Assembly (NCBI RefSeq): GCF_014192915.1
Contig: NZ_JACHYN010000005.1
Span: 363,808-427,807 of the forward strand
DNA: 64,000 nucleotides
DNA from: Azospirillum sp. OGB3
GTDB lineage: Bacteria > Pseudomonadota > Alphaproteobacteria > Azospirillales > Azospirillaceae
Reading direction: 5' to 3'
Shown here: positions 1 to 9,900 of the stretch, piece by piece
Layout of the letters: every line of letters starts with the position of its first letter
How positions within the stretch are numbered: the stretch's first letter is position 1
Notes under the pieces: generated by a model
The model's database searches: none
What the model was told of the DNA's origin: nothing
Seen by the model: the letters and a program-made list of their open reading frames with translations, nothing else
Position numbers and translations under genes: made by a program

Positions 1-380
1 TGGCCCGCGTTGATCGCGTTGCGGAGCACCACGTCCAGGCGGGGCTTGGCGGCGGCGGCGCCGAAGCCCGCCGTGAAGCCGGCGTCCAGCACCAGTTTCG
101 CCATGTCGGCGGCGAAGAGGACATGCTCTTCCGGCGGCATCTGCTGAATGGCCGCGAGCGTGGGCTGGTTGTTCCATGACAGGTGCAGGTGCGAGTCGAT
201 GAGGCCCGGCATCAGCGTGGCGCCGCCGCCGTTCACCTGGCGGTGCGCGTCGCGCGAGATCGTCCCTTCCTGCCTGGAAATCTCGGCGATGCGGTTGCCT
301 TGGACCAGCACTTCGCCGGCGAAAGGCTGCTCGCCGGTGCTGTCGAGGACGCGCACGTCGGTGAAGAGAGTCGTTTGCAT
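1..380 (-). CDS. Amidohydrolase family protein, N-terminal part (cut by window edge)
   Basis: This is the first ~126 residues of a metal-dependent amidohydrolase; the gene runs off the left edge. The start ATG (378-380) has a strong GGAGGAAACG site just upstream. The N-terminus shows the beta-sandwich strand typical of the family (TDVRVLDSTGEQPFAGEVLV), then GLIDSHLHLSW, where the HLH pair forms part of the binuclear metal site. The family hydrolyses C-N bonds in cyclic or acyl amides (imidazolonepropionase and prolidase-like members). The remaining metal ligands lie outside the window, so substrate and activity cannot be judged. It is the last visible gene of a minus-strand set with the alpha/beta hydrolase and FAH hydrolase, suggesting ring-opening catabolism. 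Confidence 0.85.
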   Translation of the reverse strand, partial: MQTTLFTDVRVLDSTGEQPFAGEVLVQGNRIAEISRQEGTISRDAHRQVNGGGATLMPGLIDSHLHLSWNNQPTLAAIQQMPPEEHVLFAADMAKLVLDAGFTAGFGAAAAKPRLDVVLRNAINAG

Positions 381-537
381 CGTTTCCTCCTGGTCGATCG
401 GGAATGCCGGTTTGCCGGCTTATTGTCTCGTTCGTGCCTCGGATGGGCGTTGCCGGGACCGTGGCTCCGCCCTCCGACCCACACCGCCGCTTCCGCAATG
501 GGCACGCGTCACGGCGGTGCGCTTTTCCGCAAAGCGC

Positions 538-1302
538 TCAGGCGACGGAGAACAGGAAGTTGACCAGCGCTTCGTTGACCGCCGCCGGACGCTCGAACGT
601 CGTCCAATGGCCGCAGCGATCGAGAATGCGCAGGTTCGATCCCGGGATCTTCGACGCCAGAGCCCGCACGGCCGGGGGTGGGGCCGTGCCGTCCTCGTCG
701 CCCGTGATGAGCAGCGTCGGGCAGGTGATCCGCGCCACGTCGGCGGGCTGGGCGGCGGCCAAGGCCTCGCAGGTGCGGGCGTAGCCTTCCGGGTCCTGGC
801 GCATCAGGATCTCGCGCACGAACGCCGCCACTTCCGGCCGGTTGGCCTTGGTGTCGGCCGAGGTGCCGCCCTGGACGACCGCATCGGCGATCCCGACCAT
901 GCCTTCGGCGCGCGCCTTGGCGGCACGGTCGCGGAGCGCCGGACGGGCGGCCTCGGGCGGTGCGTGAAGCGGCCCGATCAACGACAGGCTGCGTACCCGC
1001 TCCGGCTGGCGGACGGCGAGATGCTGGCACACGACGGTGCCGAGCGAATGGCCGACCACATGGGCGCGCTCGATGCCGCGGCTGTCGAGGACCGCCACGA
1101 CCGCATCGACGAAGCCGGAAATCGACACGTCGTCGGTGATGGCGCTTCGCCCGGAACCGGGCAGGTCGAAGCGCACGCATTGGAAGAACCGCGACAACGC
1201 GCCGACCTGCGGGGTGAACACGTTGGAGGTGCCGCCCAGGCCATGGACCAGGATCACCGGGTCGCCGGCGCCGTGAACCTCGACAGCCAGATGCTGTGCC
1301 AT
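538..1302 (-). CDS. Alpha/beta-fold hydrolase (3-oxoadipate enol-lactonase-like)
   Basis: This 254-residue cytoplasmic hydrolase has no signal peptide. The oxyanion-hole motif is VHGLGG (around residue 19), the nucleophile elbow is GHSLG (Ser around residue 94), the acid lies in the ITGDEDG stretch (around 200) and the catalytic His in DRCGHWTTFE (around 231). Length and layout match the PcaD/MhpC-type group that cleaves enol-lactones or C-C bonds in ring-cleavage products. The start is supported by AAGGGAAA upstream of ATG. It lies 42 bp downstream of the FAH-family gene and upstream of the amidohydrolase, so the three are probably co-transcribed. The exact substrate cannot be read from sequence. 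Confidence 0.88.
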   Translation of the reverse strand: MAQHLAVEVHGAGDPVILVHGLGGTSNVFTPQVGALSRFFQCVRFDLPGSGRSAITDDVSISGFVDAVVAVLDSRGIERAHVVGHSLGTVVCQHLAVRQPERVRSLSLIGPLHAPPEAARPALRDRAAKARAEGMVGIADAVVQGGTSADTKANRPEVAAFVREILMRQDPEGYARTCEALAAAQPADVARITCPTLLITGDEDGTAPPPAVRALASKIPGSNLRILDRCGHWTTFERPAAVNEALVNFLFSVA

Positions 1303-1344
1303 AAGGTGTTTCCCTTGTTGCCGTTGCAGAATGGCCGCCCGTGC

Positions 1345-2226
1345 TCAGTCGAGCACGTTGCTGAGCCGGCCGAGTCCGTCGATCTCGATCGTCACACGGT
1401 CGCCCGGCTTCAGGAACTTCGGCGGGTTGAAGCCGATGCCGACCCCGGCCGGCGTGCCGGTGGCGATGATGTCGCCGGGGTAGAGCGTGATTCCGGCCGA
1501 CAGGGTCTCGATCATGGTCGGAATGTCGAAGATCAGATCGCGCGTGTTGGCGTTCTGGCGCAGTTCATCGTTCACCCAGCAGCGTAGCGCCAGATTGGCC
1601 GCGTCGACCTCGTCGGCCGTCGCCAGCCATGGCCCCATCGGGCAGAAGGTGTCGAAGCTCTTGCCCAGGAACCACTGCTTATGGCGCGACTGCCAGTCAC
1701 GCGCCGTCATGTCGTTGATGATGACGTAACCGAAGACATGGTCGTAGGCGTCGGCTTTGGTGATCCCGCGGCCGCCCTTGCCGATGACCACGCCCAGCTC
1801 GGCCTCATAGTCCAGACTGTCGCTGACCCCGTGCGGATAACGGATTGGATCACCATTGGCGATCACCGTCTCCGGCGGCTTCGTGAAGAAGATCGGCGCT
1901 TCCGGGATTGCGTCGGTCGCCACCTTCGACCCGGCATCGAAACCACTGCGGGTAAACTCGTGGGCGTGGTCGTGGTAGTTCTTGCCGACGCAGAAAATAT
2001 TGCGGTCAGGGCGTGGAATCGGAGCATCGACACGGACGTCGGCCAGCGGAATCCCAACAGAGCCGAGCGTCATTTCGCCCTTGGCCGCGTCGTAACGGCG
2101 GATAAGGTCCAGCATGTCATGGACCGGCTCGCCGAGAACGGACTCGATCGACCAAACCCGCTGCGTGTCCGGTTCGACGACCCCGACCTTGCGGCGTCCA
2201 TCATGTTGGAAGGTGACGAATTTCAT
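1345..2226 (-). CDS. Fumarylacetoacetate hydrolase (FAH) family protein
   Basis: This 293-residue protein belongs to the FAH family of Mg/Mn-dependent hydrolases, decarboxylases and isomerases acting on beta-diketo acids from ring cleavage. The metal-binding carboxylates are visible in DYEAELGVVIGKGG (ExE pair, around residue 140) and in VIINDMTARDWQ (Asp around 170), with the C-terminal GTPAGVG motif around residue 258. I chose the inner start at 2226 (MKFVTFQHD) because GGAGG sits about 8 nt upstream; a start seven codons earlier is possible but lacks this spacing. It is the first gene of the minus-strand operon and is divergent from the GntR regulator. Confidence 0.9.
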   Translation of the reverse strand: MKFVTFQHDGRRKVGVVEPDTQRVWSIESVLGEPVHDMLDLIRRYDAAKGEMTLGSVGIPLADVRVDAPIPRPDRNIFCVGKNYHDHAHEFTRSGFDAGSKVATDAIPEAPIFFTKPPETVIANGDPIRYPHGVSDSLDYEAELGVVIGKGGRGITKADAYDHVFGYVIINDMTARDWQSRHKQWFLGKSFDTFCPMGPWLATADEVDAANLALRCWVNDELRQNANTRDLIFDIPTMIETLSAGITLYPGDIIATGTPAGVGIGFNPPKFLKPGDRVTIEIDGLGRLSNVLD

Positions 2227-2240
2227 GCGCTGCCTCCGCT

Positions 2241-2437
2241 GATCCAATTATGATCCATTATCGGGTCCAATGCGACGCTATCAGCGCCATCAGTGATCCA
2301 ATATGACGATCACGGCTCATAATTGGTCAAGAAGAAAATGCGTCTGGTCCATTTTTTCTGTGCCGGTTGTCTGGATCCGTGTGTTGGCAACCCTGAAATT
2401 GAGATTGCACGGCGGCTAAGGACGCGCCATATTGGAT
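2241..2437. promoter_or_regulatory. Cluster of GATCCAAT-like operator half-sites in a divergent promoter
   Basis: The 244-bp region between the FAH operon and the GntR gene carries a recurring element: GATCCAAT at 2241-2248 and 2295-2302, GATCCAT at 2252-2258, GGTCCAAT at 2264-2271, and inverse copies ATTGGTC at 2322-2328 and ATTGGAT at 2431-2437. GntR/FCD regulators usually bind short inverted repeats of this size in the promoter they share with their target operon. The reading as operators for the neighbouring regulator is inference; the repetition itself is plain in the sequence. Confidence 0.55.
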
Positions 2438-2470
2438 GAAGAATGGAGCAAAAATGCCGGTGGAACGAGT

Positions 2471-3178
2471 ATGGACGCGCTGAATCTCAGGGATCGGGCT
2501 GCTTCCGGAGCGAGCGCGGTTGTTGCGTTGATTGAACAAGGCATCGCCGACGGAACCTGGGGGCCGGGCACCAAGCTGCCGACCGAGCGTGAATTGGAGA
2601 AGCGCTTCAACGTTTCCCGCAACACGCTGCGCAAGAGCCTTCGCGTGCTTGAGGAGCAGGGCAAGATCGTCCGCCATGTGGGCCGCGGCTCGTTCGTCAC
2701 GTCGGAAGCGACGGTGAAGGCCACGGCCGAGGACCAAAGCCTGACCAGCCGCATCATCGGCGCCAGCCCCGCGGAGATCATGGAACTTCGGCTGATGGTC
2801 GAGCCGCAGGCGGCGGAATTGGCTGCCGGTCGGGCCACCGCGGCGGATCTCCACCGGATGGAGGAGTGCCTGGCCCATGCCGAGCGCGCCCAGGACGTTC
2901 CGGAGTTCGAGCACTGGGACGGCATGCTGCACGTGGCGATCATTGGCGCCGCCAAGAACGGCTTGCTGTCAGACGTTTACGACGCGATCAACGCCATCCG
3001 GAACCAGCCGGAATGGGCGCGACTCAAGGTGCGCAGCCTCACGCCGGCGCGGCGCGCCGTTTATGAGGACCAGCACCGGCGCATCGTCAGCGCGCTCAAG
3101 GACCGTGACGGGGACCAGGCCCGTGCCGCCCTTCAGGAGCATCTGCTGCAGGTCCGCACCAACCTTCTGGGAAGCTGA
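2471..3178 (+). CDS. GntR family (FadR/FCD subfamily) transcriptional regulator
   Basis: This 235-residue regulator has an N-terminal winged helix-turn-helix (recognition part TERELEKRFNVSRNTLRKSL around residues 38-57, followed by the wing GRGSFVTS) and a C-terminal all-helical FCD ligand domain starting near EIMELRLMVEPQAAELAA. FCD members sense small organic acids and usually repress an adjacent catabolic operon. The start at ATG 2471 follows GGTGGAAC; a TTG start at 2432 would add 13 residues but has no better ribosome site and would overlap an operator-like repeat. It is divergent from the FAH, alpha/beta hydrolase and amidohydrolase genes and most likely controls them. Confidence 0.88.
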   Translation: MDALNLRDRAASGASAVVALIEQGIADGTWGPGTKLPTERELEKRFNVSRNTLRKSLRVLEEQGKIVRHVGRGSFVTSEATVKATAEDQSLTSRIIGASPAEIMELRLMVEPQAAELAAGRATAADLHRMEECLAHAERAQDVPEFEHWDGMLHVAIIGAAKNGLLSDVYDAINAIRNQPEWARLKVRSLTPARRAVYEDQHRRIVSALKDRDGDQARAALQEHLLQVRTNLLGS

Positions 3179-3323
3179 TACGGAACCGCAGCGGGTTTTT
3201 CGGAGGCGGCCGGGGCTGAAACCGAGCATGATGACGCTCTTCCCACCAGCCTCTGCTCCTTGGCCCGCTCCACCGGTTCCGTCAGCGTTCGCGGCAAGCT
3301 GCCGGTCGATGCGTCATTCGCTA

Positions 3324-3689
3324 TCATAAGCTGTGTCGGGCAGCGGAGATCAGGTCCGGCAGCGCGGCGACACGCCGGGCGTGGATGGCCCGGCGATGCG
3401 CCGGCGAAACCTTCCGGGTGAGGGTGGCGGTCGGACGCAGGACGTTGCGAGCCTCATCGCAGGCCCGGCAGAAGCGATCGGCTGAACCGAACTCCTTGAA
3501 GCCGCGCATCGGTCGTCCGCGTCCTTTCACCCCGCGGCGATCCTGTTCCAGCCCCTTGTTTTCGCCTATTCGGCGGTCGACGCGGACTGACAATGCGGGC
3601 ACGTCATAGGACGGGTTCTCCCGAAACAGGGTCGCGGCGGTCTCTTCCAAATTTCTCGTCACCGCCAGCCATGCGACACAATGGCTCAC
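3324..3689 (-). pseudogene. IS6-like transposase C-terminal remnant
   Basis: The minus-strand reading contains the glutamate end of an IS6-type DDE transposase: GLEQDRRGVKGRGRPMRGFK followed by a GSADRF segment, matching the usual EQD-RR-K-RPM-GFK pattern. The upstream catalytic Asp regions and helix-turn-helix are absent, and the N-terminal ~40 residues do not fit the family. It is a decayed fragment and not a working gene. It lies between the GntR gene and the giant RTX gene. Confidence 0.55.
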
Positions 3690-3711
3690 CGGAAAGATAA
3701 TATATTCTCGT

Positions 3712-3740
3712 TTGACTAGAATTAAGTTAGCGTGAATTCT
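3712..3740 (+). promoter_or_regulatory. Possible promoter of the giant RTX gene
   Basis: The AT-rich 295-bp stretch upstream of the giant gene (3690-3984) stands out from its GC-rich surroundings. TTGACT at 3712-3717 is a good -35 box, followed after 17 nt by AATTCT at 3735-3740 as a weak -10. AGAATT (3718-3723) and AATTCT (3735-3740) also form an inverted repeat, so an operator overlapping the promoter is possible. A hairpin with 7-bp arms (AAGATGC/GCATCTT, 3776-3799) lies in the presumed leader. No transcript data support this; it is a sequence guess. Confidence 0.3.
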
Positions 3741-3984
3741 GTATTTTCTACATTATCGAGATAAATTGGGCAACAAAGATGCCTTATCAGTAGCATCTTC
3801 ACGTTTTGGTGGGTGGCCGCTGAAGTGAGGCGCCCCCGTTGCCCATCCAGCCCGCTGGCATCTGCACGCTCATCGTCTGTCGTCGAACCCCGCTCGCGCC
3901 CACCGACGACGTCTTACCCCTCCGCCTGATCCCATTGCCAACCAACCGACCAAACCGGGCCGAACACCCGGAAAGGGGACGCTG

Positions 3985-6900
3985 ATGACCGACACGACCA
4001 CCTCAGCCACCAACGCAGTCATTTCCGGCGACTGGCGGACCGAAACCCTTTTGGGCGGGGCCGGCCACGACACCATAGCGAGTGGCGGCGGCGGCGGCGT
4101 TATTGACGGTGGGGCCGGGAACGACGTGCTGACCGGCAATTGGGGGGACGACAGCATCCTGGGCGGAACCGGGAACGACCGCATCGACGGCGGAGAGAAC
4201 AACGACACCCTCGACGGGGGCAGCGGCGACGACACCATCTATGGCGGTGGCGGCATGGACCGCATCACCGCGGGCGAGGGCGACGACACGGTGTACGGTG
4301 ACGGCGGCGCCGACCGGGTGGACGGAGGCGACGGCAACGACGTTCTGTACGGTGGCGACGGCGACGACACGGTGCTGGGCGGTGCCGGCAACGACCGGAT
4401 GGGCGAGGGCGGCGGCTATTGGAACAACGATCTCTACGACGGCGGTGACGGCGACGACACGCTGGACGGCGGCTATGGCAGCGACACGCTGCTGGGCGGT
4501 GCCGGCAACGACAGCCTGACCGTCGGCAACGATTACAACGGCGACCGGCTCGACGGCGGCTCGGGCGACGACACGCTGACCGGTGGAATGGGGGCCGACA
4601 CGCTGATCGGCGGCGACGGCGGCGATTTCGTCCAGGGCGGCGGGGGCGACGATCTGGCGGTCCAGAGCCTGTCCACCCAAACGCGCGCCGACACGCTGGA
4701 CGGCGGCGCGGGGAGCGACCGGCTGCGGATCGAACTGACCTCGGCCCAGATCACCGGGGCGGTTGCGGGCGAACTCGTCCGCCTGCGCGATTTCATCCGG
4801 CAGCACGGCGACGACGGCCAGACCTTCACCAGCGACGCGCTCAAGCTCGCCGCCCGCAACTGGAACGCGCTGGAGGTGCTGGTGGACGGCGTGGCCGCCG
4901 ACGTGGGCAGCCTCGCCAGCCGGGCCAACAGCGCCCCGGTGGTGAGCGACCAGACCCTGGCCGGCACGGAGGACACCGTCCTGACCGGCAGCGTCGGCGC
5001 GGTGGACGCCGACAACGACGCGCTGACCTACGCCCTCGCCGAGGGACCGGCCCACGGCACCCTCAGCCTGACCGCCGGGGGCCTCTTCACCTACACGCCC
5101 GGCGCCAATTACGCGGGCACCGACCGGTTCCGCGTCACCGTGTCGGACGGACGTGGCGGCGTGGCGACCCAGACCGTCACCGTCACCCTGGCCGAGGTCA
5201 ACGATGCCCCTACGGGTGTGACGCTGGCCGGCGGGCGCGTGGACGAGGCCGCGCCGGCGGGCACGGTCGTCGGCTCCGTGCAGGCCGCCGATCCGGAGGG
5301 CGGGGCGCTCGCCTACAGCCTGACCGACGATGCCGGTGGCCGCTTCACCATCGATGCGGCCACGGGGTGGATCGCCGTGGCGGAGGGCGCCAGCCTCGAT
5401 GCCGGCGCGGCCCCCGCCCACGCCGTCACGGTGCGGGTCACCGATGACGGCGGCCTCAGCACGGACACGGTGCTCTACATCGACGTGACGGACGGCCGGA
5501 ACGACGGCGCGGCCGACGAGAACGGCCTCCCGGCCTCGGTGGAGCTGGCCGCGGAGGCGGGGGAGGCCCGGGATGGCAGCGCCGTCGCCATCGCCGGCAG
5601 CTGGCAGGCCGAGACCGTGTCCGGCGGCGGTGGGGACGACACCCTGTCCAGCGGCGGCGGGGGCGGCACCCTGCGTGGCGGCGCCGGCAACGATGTGGTG
5701 ACCGGCGACTGGGGCGACGACAGCCTGGACGGCGGGTCCGGCAACGACACGCTGACCGGCGGCAGCCAGTCCGACGTGCTGTCCGGCGGGTCCGGAGACG
5801 ATGTCCTGGACGGCGGCAGCGAGAACGACACGCTCTACGGCGGGTCCGGTAACGACACGCTGATCGGCGGCAGCAACGAAGACGTTCTGTATGGCGGGCT
5901 GGGCGACGACCTCCTGGACGGCGGCACCAACGCCAACACGCTCTACGGTGGGGCGGGCGACGACACGCTGCTGGGGGGCGGCAACGAGGATCTTCTGGAC
6001 GGCGGCAGCGGCGATGACAGCATCATCGCGGGAACCGGCAACGACAGCATCCGCGGCGGCGCCGGGAACGACTGGATCGACGCCGGAGAGAACGACGACA
6101 CCATCGACGCGGGCAGCGGAAACGACGTCGTCCTTGCGGGCGGCGGCGCGGACCGCATCACCGCGGGTGATGGCGACGACACCGTGTATGGCGACGGCGG
6201 CGCCGACCATGTGGACGGCGGCGACGGCAACGACGTTCTGTATGGCGGCGAGGGCGACGACACGCTGCTGGGCGGCGCCGGGAACGACCGGCTGGGCGAG
6301 GGCGGCTCCTACTGGAGCAACGACCTGTACGACGGTGGGGACGGCGACGACACGCTGGAGGGCGGCTTCGGCAGCGACACGCTGATCGGCGGGGCGGGCA
6401 ACGACAGCCTCAGCGTCGGCGACGACTACAACGGCGACCTTCTGGACGGCGGTGACGGCGCAGACACGCTGGTCGGCGGAATGGGCGACGACACGCTGAT
6501 CGGGGGCGACGGCGACGACGTGCTGTCCGGCGGTGGCGGGCACAACGTCCTGATCGGTGGCGACGGCATCGACACCGTCGATTTCGGGGCGGGCTCCGGC
6601 CCCATCGCCGTGGACCTCTCCAACGGGGGCGTGCAGCACGGCGGCTGGATGAGCGACAGCCTGTCCGGGATCGAGAATGTCCGGGGCGGGGCCGGCAACG
6701 ACACCCTGATCGGCGACGCGGGCGACAACCAGTTCTCCGGCGGGGCCGGCGACGACAGCCTGGACGGAGCCGCCGGGAACGACAGCCTGGAGGGCGGTGC
6801 CGGGGCCGACACGCTGATCGGTGGCGAGGGCACCGACACCGTCGCCTACAGTGGATCGGCCGGCGGCGTCACGGTCGATCTGGCCGCGGGCACCGGGGCC

Positions 6901-9900
6901 GGCGGCGACGCCGAGGGCGACCGGATCAGCGGGGTCGAGGACATCATCGGCTCCAGCCACGACGACCGCCTGACGGGCGACGGCGGCGCCAACCGCATCG
7001 ACGGCGCGGAGGGTGACGACACGCTGATCGGTGGGGCCGGGGCCGACACGCTGATCGGCGGCGAGGGCACCGACACCGCGGACTATTCGGCCTCTCCGGA
7101 GGCGGTGACCGTCGATCTCGACGCCGGAACGGGCCATGGCGGCGATGCGGAGGGGGATATCCTGACCGGCATCGAGAACGTCATCGGCTCCGCCTTCGGC
7201 GACCGTCTGATCGGCAACGGCGGCGGCAACCGGCTCGACGGCGGCGCCGGCGACGACACGCTGGCCGGTGGCGCCGGGGCGGATACGCTGGTCGGCGGCG
7301 AGGGCACCGACACCGTGGATTATTCGGCCTCGGCGGTGGCGGTCACCGTCAACCTGACGACCGGGGTCGGCAGCGGCGGCAACGCGCAGGGAGACCGGTT
7401 GAGCGGGATCGAAGACCTGCTCGGCTCGGACGGCAACGACCGGCTGACCGGCGACGCCGGAGGCAACCGGATCGACGGGCGGGCGGGCAACGACACCCTG
7501 GCCGGCCTGGGCGGGGCCGACACGCTGATCGGCGGGGCCGGAACCGACACCGCGGATTACTCGGCCTCGACCGCCGCGGTGACCATCGATCTCTCCACCG
7601 GGACCGGTCTGGGCGGCGACGCGGAGGGGGACGTGCTGGCCGGCATCGAGAACGTCACCGGCTCCAGCCGCAACGACCGCCTGGTCGGCGACGGCGGGGC
7701 CAACCGGCTCGACGGCGCTGCGGGCGACGACACGCTGATCGGCGGCGCCGGCGCTGACACCCTGGTCGGCGGGGCGGGCACCGACACGGCGGACTACACG
7801 GCGTCGGGCGCCGCCGTGACGGTCAGCCTGGCGAGCGGCACGGGAACCGGCGGCGATGCGCAGGGCGATCGGCTGTCGGGGATCGAGAATCTGCTCGGCT
7901 CCGGCGGCAATGACCGGCTGACCGGCGACGCCAACCGCAACCGGCTGGATGGGCAGGGCGGCAACGACACGCTGGCTGGGCTGGGCGGTGCGGATACGCT
8001 GATCGGCGGCGAGGGCACCGACACCGCGGAGTATCTGGCCTCGGCCAATGGAGTCACCGTCGATCTGTCGACCGGCCTGGGGGCCGGCGGCGACGCCGAA
8101 GGCGACCGTCTGACCGGCATCGAGAACCTGACCGGCTCCAACCACGCCGACCGCCTGACCGGCGATGCCGGGGCCAACCGTCTCGACGGCGCCGCGGGCG
8201 ACGACACGCTGATCGGCGGCGAGGGTGCCGACACGCTGGTCGGCGGGGCGGGCATCGACGCCGCCGATTATTCCGCCTCCGCCGCCGCGGTGGTCGTGGA
8301 CCTTGCGGCCGGCACCGGCAGCGGCGGCACCGCCGAGGGCGACCGATTGAGCGGGGTCGAGAACCTGATCGGCTCGGCGCTCGACGACCGGTTGACCGGC
8401 GACGGCCTGGACAACGTCCTGAAGGGCGGGGCGGGCGCCGACACGCTGGAGGGCGGCGGCGGGGCCGACACCGCCGACTATTCCGGATCGGATGCGGGAG
8501 TCACGGTCGATCTCACCACCGGGACCGGCCTGGGCGGCGATGCCGAAGGCGACCGCCTGACCGGCGTCGAGAACCTGTCGGGGTCCGACCACGCCGACCT
8601 TCTGATCGGCGACGGCGGGGCCAACCGGCTGGACGGTGCGGCGGGCGACGACACGCTGATCGGCGGCGAGGGCGCCGACACGCTGGTCGGCGGCACGGGC
8701 ATCGACACCGCGGACTACTCCGCCTCCGCCGCCGGGGTGACGGTCGATCTCGCGGCGGGCACCGGCAGCGGCGGCGACGCGGAGGGGGATCGCCTGTCCG
8801 GGGTGGAAAGGGTGATCGCCACCGGGCAGGCCGACAGCCTGACCGGCGACGGCGCGGACAATTACCTCGACGGCCGGGGCGGGGCCGATGCGCTGGCGGG
8901 CGGGGCCGGCAACGACACGCTGCGGGTCCTGGACGAGGGCTTCGTCTCCGTCGATGGCGGTTCGGGCGACGACACGCTGCGGTTCGAGGGCAACCGGCTG
9001 ATGCTGCTGGGCACCGCCGTGAACGTTCACGGGGTCGAGCGGTTCGACCTGACCGCCGAGGGCCACCAGACGCTGATCTTCAACGAGCAGGGTGTGCGGG
9101 CCAACGCGGGGGGCGCGCCGCTCTATGTGACCGGCGACCGGGACGACTTCGTGACCTTCAAGGAGTCGGGCTGGCGGCGGGTCGGCACGCTGACCGAGGA
9201 GGGCGTCCTCTACAACAGCTACCGCCGCGGCGACAGCGTGGTGAACGTCCAGGACGGCGTCCGCATGTTCGGCGACCTCGTGCTGACCGGCACGCCGGGC
9301 GACGACGTGATCACCGCGCCATCCGGCGCCGGCCATGTCGTTGTCTTCGGCGAGGGCGGGAACGACATTGTCCGGCTGGGGGCGGGCTTCCGGCATGAGA
9401 TCGCGCATCTGGTGCGCATCGACGACGACCTGCACATCCTGTTCGACGCGGGCGGCGGCCCGGCGGGCGAGGACGGCTACGCCCGCGACCGCGTCACCAT
9501 CATGGAGCATTTCGCCGCCAACGGCGCGGCGGGGGCGGGCATCGGCGGCATCCGGGAGTTCGTGTTCGCGGACGGCGTGGTCTGGCCGGTGTGGGGCGAC
9601 ATCCTGCTGATGGGCGGCACGGGCGACGACACCATCGCCATCGAGCCGGGCTTCACCAGCCGCACGGTCCACGCCGACGACGGGACGAACCTTATCCGCT
9701 TCGGCGACGACGTGAGCGCCGCCGACCTGCGCCTGTCGCGCCGCGGCGACGATCTGGAAATCCGCATCGCCGGGACCGACCGCTCGGTGATCGCCTTCAA
9801 CCACTTCTCCGCCGACGTTCTGGCCGGAGCCGGCAATGGCGGCATTCAGGCCATCGAACTGGCCGACGGCACCGTTTGGCGGGTGAGCGGCGCCGACATT

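Noticed and set aside
148..1587. A 479-codon plus-strand frame across the hydrolase genes
   Set aside because: It is antisense to three genes with intact catalytic motifs and ribosome sites and shows no domain of its own.
6550..8880. The 237-bp periodicity as a possible CRISPR or non-coding repeat array
   Set aside because: The period is a multiple of three, the frame stays open and the units encode the same protein repeat; there are no unique spacers.
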